64,000 nt of DNA from Thermococcus sp. 18S1 (GCF_012027645.1 NZ_SNUU01000001.1:682001-746000), one strand, 5' to 3'; numbered from the stretch's first letter, positions 24,513 to 33,807 are shown. A program made the numbers and translations. The notes: generated by a model from the sequence alone, not told the origin.

Positions 24513-27500
24513 TCACTCTATGTTGACCGTCGCAAACTGGGTGAAGGTGTCCTCGTCGCCCCACTCCTGGCCGGGGTCGGTGTCCTTGACCGCGTCCTGG
24601 AGCGGCACTGAATCGACGGCCGAGTCGCCGGCACCCTGGCCGGTGACGTAGGCGACGATGTTTATTTCTCCAGGCTTGATGCCGAGGGCCTTCCACGGGA
24701 TCGCTATCTCAAGCGTCTGCAGTCCGTTCTCGGCCCCTCCGGTGTAGGCGTAGAAGCCCACCCACTTGAGCTCCTCGTACCTCCAGCTTCCGTCGTTCCA
24801 GAGCATGAACTGGGCGCTAGTTATGTTGCTGGTTCCCTTGTCGCCGAAGAACTCGCCGTTCCAGAAGAAGTAGAGCTGTGCATCGACGCCCCTGCTGAAG
24901 CTCACCTTCCTGGCCCAGCTGTCCTGGCCGGTGGTGTAGCCGCCGTCCTTGTAGTCGAGGGCTATGCCGTAGGCGACCCTCCAGGAGGCCTTGTTCTCGG
25001 TGGTTATCGCTATGTAGAGGAACTGGTCGTCGTAATCGACGTAGAGGGCCTTGAGGTTTGCTCCGTCCTGGCCGTAGCCGGTCTCATCGACTGCTACGGG
25101 CTGGACGTCCCAGTCGTCGAGGTTGCCGTCTATGGTCTTGGTGAGGTTCTTGGCGAGTTCCTCCATGTACTTCTCCCTCTCCAGCTCGCCGCTCTGGGCC
25201 TTCTCAAGCATCGCCTCCATCTCGCTGACGAGCCTCTTGAGGCCGGTGTAGGCGCGGTATATCTTGAGCGAGGCGCCGAAGGCGTAGTTCGGGCTGTCTA
25301 TGAGTTCCTTACCCTCGTTGTAGAGCTTGAGGAGGTCCATGACCTCGTTCTCTATCTCGTTGAGCCTGGCCTTCATGTCCTCGGGCAGGGGCATGCCCCT
25401 GAGCTGGTTGTCCAGCTCGGTGTACCTGGCGTAGTCCTTCTCGAAGTGCCTGACGCCGTAGTACCTGTTGTGAACCACGAAGGCGTTCTGGAAGGCCATG
25501 AGCCTCTGGAGCTTGACGGAGACGACGCTTCCGCCCTCGATGATGTTGTCCATTCTTATGCGGACGTAGTAGTCGGGCACGTTGTCGGCCAGCTCCTTGA
25601 CGGTGGAGTCGGTGCTTATGGTATCGACGATGTCGCTTATTCCGTCGTCGGCGAAGTCGTTTCCGAAGTTCCAGACTCCCTCACCGTAGCTGAAGCCCGT
25701 GGCGACCTGGAAGTTGAACTCCCTTGCGCCCTCGAAGACGCTGACCGGGACCCTCACCTCGACGGTGTTCTTCTCGAGATCTATTCCGACCATCGCACCG
25801 TCGACCTTCACGATCTTTCCGCTCGGGTCGATGAAGTAGAGCAGTGAGGTCAGGCTGTCGCCGGCGGCCGCGGTGGCCTTGGTCTGGCCGACGTACTGCT
25901 TTCCTGCGAGGTTGATGGCCATCTGAATGTCCCAGGCTATGACGGTCCTAGTGTCCATTCTGCCGGCGAAGGTCTCACCCCCGCCCTTCTTGTAGTCTAT
26001 CGGCACCGCTATGAAGGTAGCCCCGTTGTCGCCTATCTTGATGTTGCTCATGTCCCTGAACTTGAAGAGGAAGTAGACATAGCGGTCGTCCTTGGTGACG
26101 CCCACCTCGGTGAGGTCGGCGTGGGCTGAGCTTTTGCCCGGAAGGTACGGGTCCTTGTCGGTCCTCTGGTCGTTCTCGACGTCCCGCCAGATGAAGTATC
26201 CGTTCTGGACGGTGTAGGAGTTCGGGGCTATCTCGGGGCTTATCCAGTCGTCCGGGTTGCCGTCCACGTCTATGTTGCCCACCCAGACGACCTGTACGTT
26301 CATGGTGAACTCGTTGTTGCTCTCGCTGGCCTCGGGTATAGCGTTCTCCCCGTCCACAACGGCTCTTATTGTGTAAATGCCGGTAGCGTTGGGTGTCCAG
26401 TTGAATGTGAACCACCTGCTCTCGCCGGCCCCGAGGCTTACCGTCCAGTTGACGAGGAGGGTGTCGTTCACGTAGACCTCAACGCTGGCGTTCTCGGCCG
26501 GTAGGGAACCTTCGTTCCTGACGGTGACGTTGTAGACGGCGTTCCTGTTGAGGCCGACCACTCCAGGCCCGCTCACGCCAACGGTCAGGTCGGCCATGAG
26601 GAACCACTCGCCGACGAGCATGTTGGTGAAGGTGTCGGTGTCTCCCCACTCGCCGCCTATGTTGCCGTAGTCTATCGCCGGATCCACAGGAAGGCTATCA
26701 ACGGCAGAGCCGCCGCTTCCGGTTATCCAGGACATGACCGCGAACTTCGAGCGCTTGCCGCCGAGGGCGCTCCACGGAATGGCTATCTCGAGGGTCTGAA
26801 GTCCGGTTGAGGTGTCGCCGGTGTAGGCGAACTTGGCCCCGACGTCGGCCAGGCTTCCGTAGTTCCAGCCGCTTCCGGTGTAGGTGTTGAAGTTGTCGGT
26901 ACCCATTCCGCTATCCCAGCCCCACCAGAAGTAGAGTTCGTAATCGACCGCGAATCCGTTGGCGAACTCGACACTCCTTCCCCATGAATCGCCGCCGGAT
27001 ACGTAACCGTTTCCGGTTCCGGGGTCGACGTCTATTCCTATTCCATAAGCGACGTCCCAGCTTCCTGTGTTGTTGGTCTTGATTGCTATGTAGAGGTACT
27101 GGTCGTCCCAGGCGACGTACATCCTGTCCATGTTGGCCCCGGCAAGTCCATTGTCCCTTCCGGCCACCATGAGGTCGGCGTCGCTCCAGTCACTCAGGTT
27201 GCCGTCTATGGTCTTCGGGGCGACGTAGATGACGGCCATGCTGGTGAAGGTATCGGTGTCCCCCCATTCGCCGCTTATGTTGCTATAGTCTATCGCCGGA
27301 TCCACAGGAAGGCTATCAACAGCGGAACCACCGCTACCGGTGACCCACGCCATCACGGCTATTTTCTCCGGCTTTCCGCCGAGGGCACTCCACGGTATCT
27401 TTATCTCGACCGTCTGCAGTCCGGTTGAGGTGTCGCCGGTGTAGGAGAAGCTCCCGCCGACGCCGGAGATGCTGTTGTAGTTCCAGCCGCTTCCGGTGTA

Positions 27501-27926
27501 GGTGTTGAAGTTGTCCGTGCCCATTCCGCTGTCCCAGCCCCACCAGAAGTAAATCTCGTAGTCCGGGGCAAAGCCGTTCGAGAATTCAACGCTCCTTCCC
27601 CAGGAGTCTCCACCGGATACGTAACCGTTTCCGGTTCCGGGGTCGACGTCTATTCCTATTCCATAAGCGACGTCCCAGCTTCCTGTGTTGTTGGTCTTGA
27701 TTGCTATGTAGAGGTACTGGTCATCCCACGCCACGTAGAGCCTGTCGAGGTTTGCTCCGGCCTGTCCGTTGTCCTGGCCAGTTGAGATAATGTCTGCGGA
27801 GGTCCAGTCACTTAGGTCGCCGTCTATGATTTTAGTGCCGTACATCGCGCTGACGAGGCCGCTAAACGTGGGCACTAAACCAAGCAACAGAACGAAGGTT
27901 AACATAACTGCCGCCGTTTTCTTCAC
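24513..27926 (-). CDS. Large secreted CBM9/DOMON-like multidomain surface protein
   Basis: 1137 residues from GTG 27926 (GGAGGT upstream; GTG 27935 overlaps that site). A signal peptide (KKTAAVMLTFVLLLGLVP) is followed by two nearly identical CBM9-like modules each opening with DG(D/N)LSDW (about 35-235 and 240-440), a CARDB-type adhesion domain (about 445-545), a DOMON/glucodextranase-like module opening with DGNPDDW (about 550-790), a helical linker with coiled-coil character (about 825-940) and a third CBM9-like module to the end. No C-terminal anchor is seen. It may bind alpha-glucans at the cell surface. It is divergent from 4-alpha-glucanotransferase and shares its TATA. Confidence 0.85.
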   Translation of the reverse strand: MKKTAAVMLTFVLLLGLVPTFSGLVSAMYGTKIIDGDLSDWTSADIISTGQDNGQAGANLDRLYVAWDDQYLYIAIKTNNTGSWDVAYGIGIDVDPGTGNGYVSGGDSWGRSVEFSNGFAPDYEIYFWWGWDSGMGTDNFNTYTGSGWNYNSISGVGGSFSYTGDTSTGLQTVEIKIPWSALGGKPEKIAVMAWVTGSGGSAVDSLPVDPAIDYSNISGEWGDTDTFTSMAVIYVAPKTIDGNLSDWSDADLMVAGRDNGLAGANMDRMYVAWDDQYLYIAIKTNNTGSWDVAYGIGIDVDPGTGNGYVSGGDSWGRSVEFANGFAVDYELYFWWGWDSGMGTDNFNTYTGSGWNYGSLADVGAKFAYTGDTSTGLQTLEIAIPWSALGGKRSKFAVMSWITGSGGSAVDSLPVDPAIDYGNIGGEWGDTDTFTNMLVGEWFLMADLTVGVSGPGVVGLNRNAVYNVTVRNEGSLPAENASVEVYVNDTLLVNWTVSLGAGESRWFTFNWTPNATGIYTIRAVVDGENAIPEASESNNEFTMNVQVVWVGNIDVDGNPDDWISPEIAPNSYTVQNGYFIWRDVENDQRTDKDPYLPGKSSAHADLTEVGVTKDDRYVYFLFKFRDMSNIKIGDNGATFIAVPIDYKKGGGETFAGRMDTRTVIAWDIQMAINLAGKQYVGQTKATAAAGDSLTSLLYFIDPSGKIVKVDGAMVGIDLEKNTVEVRVPVSVFEGAREFNFQVATGFSYGEGVWNFGNDFADDGISDIVDTISTDSTVKELADNVPDYYVRIRMDNIIEGGSVVSVKLQRLMAFQNAFVVHNRYYGVRHFEKDYARYTELDNQLRGMPLPEDMKARLNEIENEVMDLLKLYNEGKELIDSPNYAFGASLKIYRAYTGLKRLVSEMEAMLEKAQSGELEREKYMEELAKNLTKTIDGNLDDWDVQPVAVDETGYGQDGANLKALYVDYDDQFLYIAITTENKASWRVAYGIALDYKDGGYTTGQDSWARKVSFSRGVDAQLYFFWNGEFFGDKGTSNITSAQFMLWNDGSWRYEELKWVGFYAYTGGAENGLQTLEIAIPWKALGIKPGEINIVAYVTGQGAGDSAVDSVPLQDAVKDTDPGQEWGDEDTFTQFATVNIE
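26995..27104 (-). repeat. Near-identical internal DNA repeat, copy 2
   Basis: About 110 bases here read the same as 27613-27722, at an offset of 618 bases (206 codons), within the CBM9-like modules. The flanking module sequence differs more, so this stretch looks recently duplicated or homogenised by gene conversion. Confidence 0.8.
27613..27722 (-). repeat. Near-identical internal DNA repeat, copy 1
   Basis: The partner of 26995-27104. A further matching stretch of about 30 bases occurs at 26675 and 27293 with the same 618-base offset, confirming a module-sized tandem duplication. Confidence 0.8.
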
Positions 27927-27970
27927 ATCATCCACCTCCAGTGGGGGTAAATCCCCAGGGGTGTACGGTA

Positions 27971-28038
27971 GTCACCCGTAGTGAGTATTAGGAGAAAAAG
28001 GTTTATATGCCTTTCTTCCCATATCACCGCTAGTGATA
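27971..28038. promoter_or_regulatory. Divergent promoter with shared TATA and TrmBL1-type operators (TGM)
   Basis: TATCAC-CGCTA-GTGATA (28022-28038) is a perfect Thermococcales glycolytic motif, the known TrmBL1 site. It is downstream of the TATA TTTATAT (28002-28008), near the plus-strand transcription start, the position associated with repression of sugar-use genes. The same TATA reads ATATAAA on the minus strand. At 27973-27983 a degenerate motif, CAC-CCGTA-GTG, lies at the matching place for the minus-strand gene. TrmBL1 would repress both genes without maltodextrins. Confidence 0.8.
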
Positions 28039-28061
28039 ACACATTTGGTGGGTGGTTGGCA

Positions 28062-30020
28062 ATGGTGAACTTTATCTTTGGCATTCATAACCATCAGCCC
28101 CTCGGAAACTTTGGATGGGTTTTGGAGAGCGCCTACGAGAGATCCTACCGGCCGTTCATGGAGATTCTGGAGGAATACCCGAACATGAAGGCCGCGGTTC
28201 ACATAAGCGGCCCCCTCCTTGAATGGCTCGATGCCAACAGGCCCGAGTACATCGAGCTAATCCGCTCCCTGGTGAAGAAAGGACAGCTGGAGATAGTCGT
28301 GGCAGGCTTCTACGAGCCAGTTCTCGCCGCCATTCCGAAGGAGGACAGGATTGAGCAGATATCCCTCCTGAAGGACTTCGCGAAGAAGCTCGGCTACGAC
28401 GCCAGGGGCGTCTGGCTCACCGAGCGCGTCTGGCAGCCCGAACTCGTCAAGAGCCTCCGAGAGGCTGGAATAGAGTACGTCATCGTCGATGACTACCACT
28501 TCATGAGTGCCGGCCTGAGCAAGGAGGAGCTTTACTGGCCGTACTACACCGAGGACGGCGGGGAGGTAATAGCTGTCTTCCCGATAGACGAGAAGCTCCG
28601 CTACCTCATCCCGTTCCGCCCCGTTGAGAAGACCGTCGAGTACCTCCACAGCCTTGACAACGGTGACGAGAGCAGGGTCGCTGTTTTCCACGACGACGGT
28701 GAGAAGTTCGGTGTCTGGCCGGGGACGTACGAGTGGGTTTACGAGAAGGACTGGCTCAGGGAGTTCTTTGACAGGATTTCGAGTGATGAGAGGATAAATC
28801 TAACGCTTTACTCCGAATACCTTGCGAGGTTCAAGCCCCGCGGGCTGGTTTACCTCCCAATTGCCTCCTACTTCGAGATGAGCGAGTGGTCCCTCCCGGC
28901 AAAGCAGGCGAAGCTCTTCGTGGAGTTCGTTGAAAAGCTCAAGGGGCACGGCCAGTTCGAGAAGTACCGCGTCTTCGTCAGGGGAGGAATCTGGAAGAAC
29001 TTCTTCTTCAAGTACCCCGAGAGCAACTACATGCACAAGAGGATGCTGATGGTGAGCAAGCTGGTGAGGGACAACCCTGAGGCGAGGCGGTTCATCCTCA
29101 AGGCCCAGTGCAACGACGCCTACTGGCACGGCGTCTTCGGAGGGGTTTACCTCCCGCACCTCCGCAGGGCGGTCTGGGAGAACATAATACGGGCCAATGG
29201 CTTCGCCTCCACCGGAAACTTCGTCCGCGACATAGACTTTGACGGCCGCGATGAGGTATTCATCGAGGACGAGAACTTCTACGCCGTCTTTAAGCCGGCC
29301 TACGGTGGGGCGCTCTTCGAGTTTAGCTCAAAGAGGAAGGCAGTGAACTACAACGACGTGCTCGCGAGGCGCTGGGAGCACTACCACGAAGTTCCCGAGT
29401 CCGCCACCCCGGAGGAGGAAGGCGAGGAGGGTGTGGCGAGCATACACGAGGTCGGCAGGAAGATTCCGGACGAGATACGGCGCGAGCTCGCCTACGATGA
29501 CCACCTGAGGGCCATCCTGCAGGACCACTTCCTTGACCCTGAGACGGCACTCGAGGAGTACCGCCTCAACAGGCACATCGAGCTTGGGGACTTCGTGACG
29601 GGTGCCTACGACTACAGCCTTTTTGAAGGTGGCGTCACCCTCGAGAGGGACGGAACAGTCTCCGGAAGGCCGGCGAGGGTGGAGAAGACCTTCCACCTGA
29701 CTGAGGATGGCTTCGTGGTGGACTACACTGTTAGGAGTGACTCAAAGGCCCTCTTCGGCGTCGAGCTTAACCTTGCCGTCCACAGCGTCATGGAGGAGCC
29801 GGCTGAGTTCGAGGCTGAGAAGTTCGAGGTGAACGACCCCTACGGCATCGGAAGGGTGGCGGTTGAGCTCGACAAAAAGGCGAGGGTGTGGAAGTATCCT
29901 ATAAAGACCCTCAGTCAGAGCGAAGCCGGCTGGGACTTCGTGCAGCAGGGCGTCAGCTACACTGTCCTCCTGCCGGTTGATGGGGAACTGAGGTTCAGGC
30001 TGAGATTCAGGGAGCTTTGA
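28062..30020 (+). CDS. 4-alpha-glucanotransferase, GH57
   Basis: 652 residues from ATG 28062, very close in sequence to the well-studied Thermococcus litoralis enzyme. It transfers alpha-1,4-glucan chains, making longer maltodextrins and cycloamyloses in the cytoplasm. Catalytic nucleophile E121 lies in VWLTERVWQPE and the acid/base Asp in FHDDGEKFG near residue 212. The GH57 barrel is followed by DUF1925 and DUF1926-type beta domains. No signal peptide. The longer frame from 27981 would start upstream of the TATA box. Regulation by TrmBL1 is expected from the motif at 28022-28038. Confidence 0.96.
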   Translation: MVNFIFGIHNHQPLGNFGWVLESAYERSYRPFMEILEEYPNMKAAVHISGPLLEWLDANRPEYIELIRSLVKKGQLEIVVAGFYEPVLAAIPKEDRIEQISLLKDFAKKLGYDARGVWLTERVWQPELVKSLREAGIEYVIVDDYHFMSAGLSKEELYWPYYTEDGGEVIAVFPIDEKLRYLIPFRPVEKTVEYLHSLDNGDESRVAVFHDDGEKFGVWPGTYEWVYEKDWLREFFDRISSDERINLTLYSEYLARFKPRGLVYLPIASYFEMSEWSLPAKQAKLFVEFVEKLKGHGQFEKYRVFVRGGIWKNFFFKYPESNYMHKRMLMVSKLVRDNPEARRFILKAQCNDAYWHGVFGGVYLPHLRRAVWENIIRANGFASTGNFVRDIDFDGRDEVFIEDENFYAVFKPAYGGALFEFSSKRKAVNYNDVLARRWEHYHEVPESATPEEEGEEGVASIHEVGRKIPDEIRRELAYDDHLRAILQDHFLDPETALEEYRLNRHIELGDFVTGAYDYSLFEGGVTLERDGTVSGRPARVEKTFHLTEDGFVVDYTVRSDSKALFGVELNLAVHSVMEEPAEFEAEKFEVNDPYGIGRVAVELDKKARVWKYPIKTLSQSEAGWDFVQQGVSYTVLLPVDGELRFRLRFREL

Positions 30021-30023
30021 TTT

Positions 30024-30680
30024 TCACATTTTTATTGTCATTCCCTCGAGTTTCGGATCCACCGATTTCAGCACCCTGAACTCAGTCGCCCTGTCCTTTC
30101 TCGATATCTGGATTACGGTGGTTGCGAGGTCCTCCAGGAGCTTGACAACCGGCTGCCTCATGCTGTCTATGACGTTGGCCTTCAGGAACTGGACGGACAG
30201 CCTCCTCTCGTCGCCAACGTATTTGGATATGGCACTGATTATGACCTGGACGTTCTTCGGCGAGAACTCCGATGCCACGAAGAGCTTCTCAAGGCCCACC
30301 ACCGCGGTGAGGGTTGGGTCTCCTGATTCTAGGAGTGTAGTGTAGGCTTCCATGAATTTCTTTGCCAGAATCACCGGCTCGGAGATGTCCCTTATCCACC
30401 CGACGACTTTCCCTGTTTCTATTGTGCCACCTATCTTGATGACCTTCACGTTGTCCAGAATTCCGTCATCCAGGCCCGCTAGCCGCGCCTTGGCCTTCAG
30501 GATGTGGAGCGAGTCCAGAATGTCGATGACCACAACCTTGTACCCCCGGCTCCTGCCCCAGCTCACAACCTGGTAGAAGCCGAAGTACTGATCCCCGCTA
30601 TCCGTCCTCTCCATGAGGACTATCTCGCCCATCCTCAGTGATTCCCAGAGGTTCATCATGAGGCCGTCAGGTACGCTCAT
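30024..30680 (-). CDS. DUF257 family protein
   Basis: 218 residues from ATG 30680 (GGGGTGAT upstream; GTG 30689 lies in that site). It belongs, by resemblance, to DUF257, a Thermococcales-restricted family of unknown function. Alternating beta strands and helices (GYKVVVIDILDSL, TLTAVVGLEKLF, ATTVIQISRKD) resemble a RecA/KaiC-like fold, but no Walker A motif is present, so it would be a non-catalytic relative if that is right. TATA-like CTATTTAAATCC lies upstream. It is convergent with the glucanotransferase, three bases apart. Confidence 0.75.
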   Translation of the reverse strand: MSVPDGLMMNLWESLRMGEIVLMERTDSGDQYFGFYQVVSWGRSRGYKVVVIDILDSLHILKAKARLAGLDDGILDNVKVIKIGGTIETGKVVGWIRDISEPVILAKKFMEAYTTLLESGDPTLTAVVGLEKLFVASEFSPKNVQVIISAISKYVGDERRLSVQFLKANVIDSMRQPVVKLLEDLATTVIQISRKDRATEFRVLKSVDPKLEGMTIKM

Positions 30681-30795
30681 TTTTATCACCCCAATACTTG
30701 TGGTGTCGAGGATGTAAGAAAATATTCCGGCTGGATTTAAATAGTCTTCCGTCTTACTTCTTTCTCTCGAAAACTGTCATTCGAAGGGGGAGGAG

Positions 30796-31710
30796 TCAGA
30801 GTTTGAAGTTTACTGGCTCCTCCCTGCGCCAGAACCTGCAGAAAGAACAGACCTCGCCGCTGGAGGGCATGCCGCAGACCCCGCACTCCCTGAGGTCGGC
30901 CTCCTGGAGTTCCTTCTCGAAGAGGGCCTTCTTTCTGAGGTAGCCCTTCACGAAGTTTATCTTCGTTCCCGGCCGCCTCTCCTCCATCTCGTTGAGTATG
31001 CCCTTGACCTCTATCGTCGTGGCCCCGACGGCGTGGGGGCATTCCTCGATGTGGTACTCTATGCCGTTTGCCAGGGCGTAGGCGACTACCTCCCTCTCGG
31101 TCACCTCGTAGAGGGGTTTTATCTTCTTCACGAGCTTTCCGTTGAACTGCGCCGGTGTTATCGGTCCCTGCTTTGCCAGGTACTGCGTGTTCCAGTTCAT
31201 CAGGTTGGCGAAGATGAAGCTCGCCTCGTCGTCGAGGTTGTGGCCGGTCGCCACCGCGTCGAAGCCGTTGTCGTAGGCGAACTTGTTGAAGATGTACCTC
31301 TTCGTTAGCCCGCAGTAGGAGCAGGTCGGTCTTCTAGTTCTAACCTCTCCGATGCCCTTTCCGAGCAGCTCCTTAACGCGGACGATGTGGAGGGGAACCC
31401 CCAGAGCCTCGCACTGTTTCTTGGCGTACTCCTCGCTCTTCTCCGAGTACTCGCCTATTCCCAGGTTGATGTGGAGGCACTCGATGTCGTAGCCGAGCTT
31501 CTTGAGGACGTAAGCGGTAACGGCTGAATCTTTTCCCCCGCTCACAACAACCAGAATCCTCTCGCCCGGTTTTATCAGCTTGTAGCGCTCTATCGTCCTC
31601 TTCACCTTCCTCTCGAAGTACTCGGTGAAGTGTTCGGGGCACAGGTACATCCTTGGGTAGTGGAGTTTTATGAACGCCGGCCTCTCGCAGAACTTGCACC
31701 TCATGGGCAT
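30796..31710 (-). CDS. ttuA: tRNA-5-methyluridine(54) 2-sulfurtransferase, TtuA
   Basis: 304 residues from ATG 31710 (GGTGAG four bases upstream). It closely resembles bacterial/archaeal TtuA: N-terminal zinc site (CKFC...CPEH), PP-loop SGGKDS at 57-62, GIGEYS, cluster cysteines C130 and C133 (TCSYCGLTKRY) and C224 (EECPHA), GHNLDDEA, and a C-terminal zinc knuckle (CGVCGMPSSGEVCSFC). It makes 2-thioribothymidine at position 54 of tRNA, which stabilises tRNA at high temperature. The distant paralog at 4119 is the U34-type enzyme. Confidence 0.92.
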   Translation of the reverse strand: MPMRCKFCERPAFIKLHYPRMYLCPEHFTEYFERKVKRTIERYKLIKPGERILVVVSGGKDSAVTAYVLKKLGYDIECLHINLGIGEYSEKSEEYAKKQCEALGVPLHIVRVKELLGKGIGEVRTRRPTCSYCGLTKRYIFNKFAYDNGFDAVATGHNLDDEASFIFANLMNWNTQYLAKQGPITPAQFNGKLVKKIKPLYEVTEREVVAYALANGIEYHIEECPHAVGATTIEVKGILNEMEERRPGTKINFVKGYLRKKALFEKELQEADLRECGVCGMPSSGEVCSFCRFWRREEPVNFKL

Positions 31711-31751
31711 TTCTCTCACCGAAAATTAGAAGAGATTGGGGGCTTTTAACG

Positions 31752-32279
31752 TTAACCTCTCTTTATCTTAAACGGATACGTGCCCTTCTTTTTCGCCACG
31801 ATGGCGGCGTAGTAGAACTTATCCTTTCTCCACTCGTTTGCCACGTGCTCGGTGCTCTTCATGAGCTTGATGTACACCTCCTGGATGTCGTCGTACTCCC
31901 TCACGACCGGCCGTCCCTGCTTTGCCGTTCGTACCTTGATCTTCGGGACATCTCTCTTGAGGATCAGGCCCCGTCTTTCATATTCGATTCCCCCGAACTT
32001 GCCCGCGTAGGCCCTCCCTGCGCTGTCCACGATAATCAGTGTCGCACTCTTTGGCATGCCATCCAGAAGGGCGCGTTTGTTTATCTTTACTGCGTGTTTG
32101 ACCGCAACCTTGGTATTCTGCCGGTTCTTGGGGGTTATATTGTATTCCGGGTCCTTGAACATTCTGACGATGTTGAGGCCCCTGCTGAGATCGAGCTCCT
32201 CCTCCCATTCCCTTTCCTTCCTTCCGGATAGAACCAGATACGCAACAGCCGAGCCTATCACCATGGCGAGCGCTTCCAC
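31752..32279 (-). CDS. Hypothetical protein with N-terminal membrane segment
   Basis: 175 residues starting at GTG 32279 (GGGTGG upstream). A short hydrophobic stretch (LAMVIGSAVAYLVLSG) at the N-terminus is followed by a basic soluble domain with strands such as ATLIIVDSAGRAYAGKFGG and LILKRDVPKIKVRT. I do not recognise a family. It may be a membrane-tethered protein facing the cytoplasm given the Lys/Arg-rich domain just after the segment. It follows the FAD oxidoreductase region and precedes ttuA on the same strand, with a gap of about 40 bases. Confidence 0.65.
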   Translation of the reverse strand: MEALAMVIGSAVAYLVLSGRKEREWEEELDLSRGLNIVRMFKDPEYNITPKNRQNTKVAVKHAVKINKRALLDGMPKSATLIIVDSAGRAYAGKFGGIEYERRGLILKRDVPKIKVRTAKQGRPVVREYDDIQEVYIKLMKSTEHVANEWRKDKFYYAAIVAKKKGTYPFKIKRG

Positions 32280-32340
32280 ACAACCACCCAGAAAATAAAT
32301 ATGAATTGAGGTTTAGAAACTTTACTGGATTATGTTGGAA

Positions 32341-33807
32341 CTATCCGTCGAGGGTCTCTATCGAGTGCCTCCAGTTCCCGGGTTTCCTGAAGTCCTTCTC
32401 CGTGAAAATGCCCTCCTTTTTGAGTATCCCTCTTGCGGCGAGCAATCCTGTGGCTGCCGCGTTCACTATGTCCCTGCTCAGGCCGGCACCGTCGCCGGCG
32501 GCGAAGATCCCCTCTATGCTCGTCTCAAGGTTCTCGTCCACCTCGACCTTCATGGCGTAGTATTTGATCTCAGGCGCGTAGAGCAGGGTGTGGTCGTTCG
32601 CAACTCCCGGCAGAACGCGGTCGAGCTTCTCAAGGCCTTCTATGATGTTGGTCACGACGCGGTGCGGCAGGGCCATCGCTATGTCTCCCGGCGTGACGTG
32701 CCTCAGGGTCGGCTCAACGTCGCTCCTCTTTATGCGCGCCCACGTGCTCCTCCTGCCCCTCCGGAGGTCGCCGAGGCGCTGAAGGAGTGGTTTGCCGCCG
32801 CCAATCGTCGTTGCAAGCTGTGCTATGCTCCTCCCGTAGGCAGTAGTGTCCTCAACCGGCTCGGTCAGCTCTATCCTCGTCAGGAAGGCGAAGTTGGTGT
32901 TGTTGCTCTTCTTCTCGTGCATCGAGTGCCCGTTGACGCCGACGTAGGAGTCGTACTTCTCCTCGACGACGAAGCCGTGGGGGTTGGTGCAGAAGGTTCT
33001 CACGAAGTCGTCGTAGGTGTCGGTGTATATATGGAACTTGGGGTCGTGGTTTATGCTCGTTATCGGCTCCATCACTATCGCGGGAACCTCAACCCTGACT
33101 CCAACGTCGATCGGCCCGTGCCTCGCCTCAAGCCCTATCCTCTGGGCCACGTCGTGGAACCAGTCCGCTCCGCCCCTCCCCGGGGCGACGATTATGTAGC
33201 GGGCGTTGATCGTGAAGATACTCTTCCTCCGCTTCACCTTCACCCAGCCTTTCCCGAACTCAAGGGCCTTGGTCCAGAGGAGAAACTCGACGCCTCTACC
33301 CTCGAGGTGCCTCTTTATGTCGGCTATGACCTCGGGCGTCCGGTCCGAACCTATGTGGCGCTGGATTATGGGGATGAACTTCACACCCGCCTGCGCGGCC
33401 CTCTGCTCCCAGTAGCGAATCTCCTCAGGGTCCCCCCTGAACAGGTTTCTGGGCGACCTGTGGCGCAGGAGAATCCTGTCAACCTCCCAGACGAGCTGCC
33501 AGGCGTAGTTCTCATCGTCGGTCAGCTCACTCAGATCGCCGCCTATGTCCGGCCTGAGGTTTATCGTGCCGTCGCTTAGACCGCCGGCACCGCCCACGCC
33601 GCTCATTATGTGGCAGGGCTGGCACCCGATGCAGTAGCCAAGCTCGTACATTGGACATATCCTCTGCTCGACGTTGCCGCCTTCCTCTATCACCAAAACC
33701 CTAAAATCGCTCTTCTCCGCCAGCTCGTAGGCCGCAAAAAGGCCAGCGGGGCCGGCACCTATAATCACGACATCGTAGGTCTTTCCGTTTCCTGCTTCAG
33801 AAACCAT
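32341..33807 (-). CDS. FAD-dependent oxidoreductase (COG2509-like)
   Basis: 488 residues. N-terminal Rossmann motif VVIIGAGPAGLFAAYELAEKS binds FAD, and the C-terminal GIFAAGDGAGLSRDIVNAAATGLLAARGI is the second FAD contact. A cysteine cluster CPMYELGYCIGCQPC near residues 50-65 is characteristic of this uncharacterised dehydrogenase family and could bind metal or take part in redox. The substrate is unknown. A TATA-like AACTTTTTAAGG lies upstream on the minus strand. It appears monocistronic. Confidence 0.85.
   Translation of the reverse strand: MVSEAGNGKTYDVVIIGAGPAGLFAAYELAEKSDFRVLVIEEGGNVEQRICPMYELGYCIGCQPCHIMSGVGGAGGLSDGTINLRPDIGGDLSELTDDENYAWQLVWEVDRILLRHRSPRNLFRGDPEEIRYWEQRAAQAGVKFIPIIQRHIGSDRTPEVIADIKRHLEGRGVEFLLWTKALEFGKGWVKVKRRKSIFTINARYIIVAPGRGGADWFHDVAQRIGLEARHGPIDVGVRVEVPAIVMEPITSINHDPKFHIYTDTYDDFVRTFCTNPHGFVVEEKYDSYVGVNGHSMHEKKSNNTNFAFLTRIELTEPVEDTTAYGRSIAQLATTIGGGKPLLQRLGDLRRGRRSTWARIKRSDVEPTLRHVTPGDIAMALPHRVVTNIIEGLEKLDRVLPGVANDHTLLYAPEIKYYAMKVEVDENLETSIEGIFAAGDGAGLSRDIVNAAATGLLAARGILKKEGIFTEKDFRKPGNWRHSIETLDG

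Noticed and set aside
27981-28061. N-terminal extension of the glucanotransferase frame
   Set aside because: It starts upstream of the TATA box and includes the TGM operator; homologs start at the MVNFIFGIHNHQ region.
32332-33579. 415-codon plus-strand frame opposite the FAD oxidoreductase
   Set aside because: Antisense shadow; the minus-strand product has intact FAD-binding motifs and normal length.
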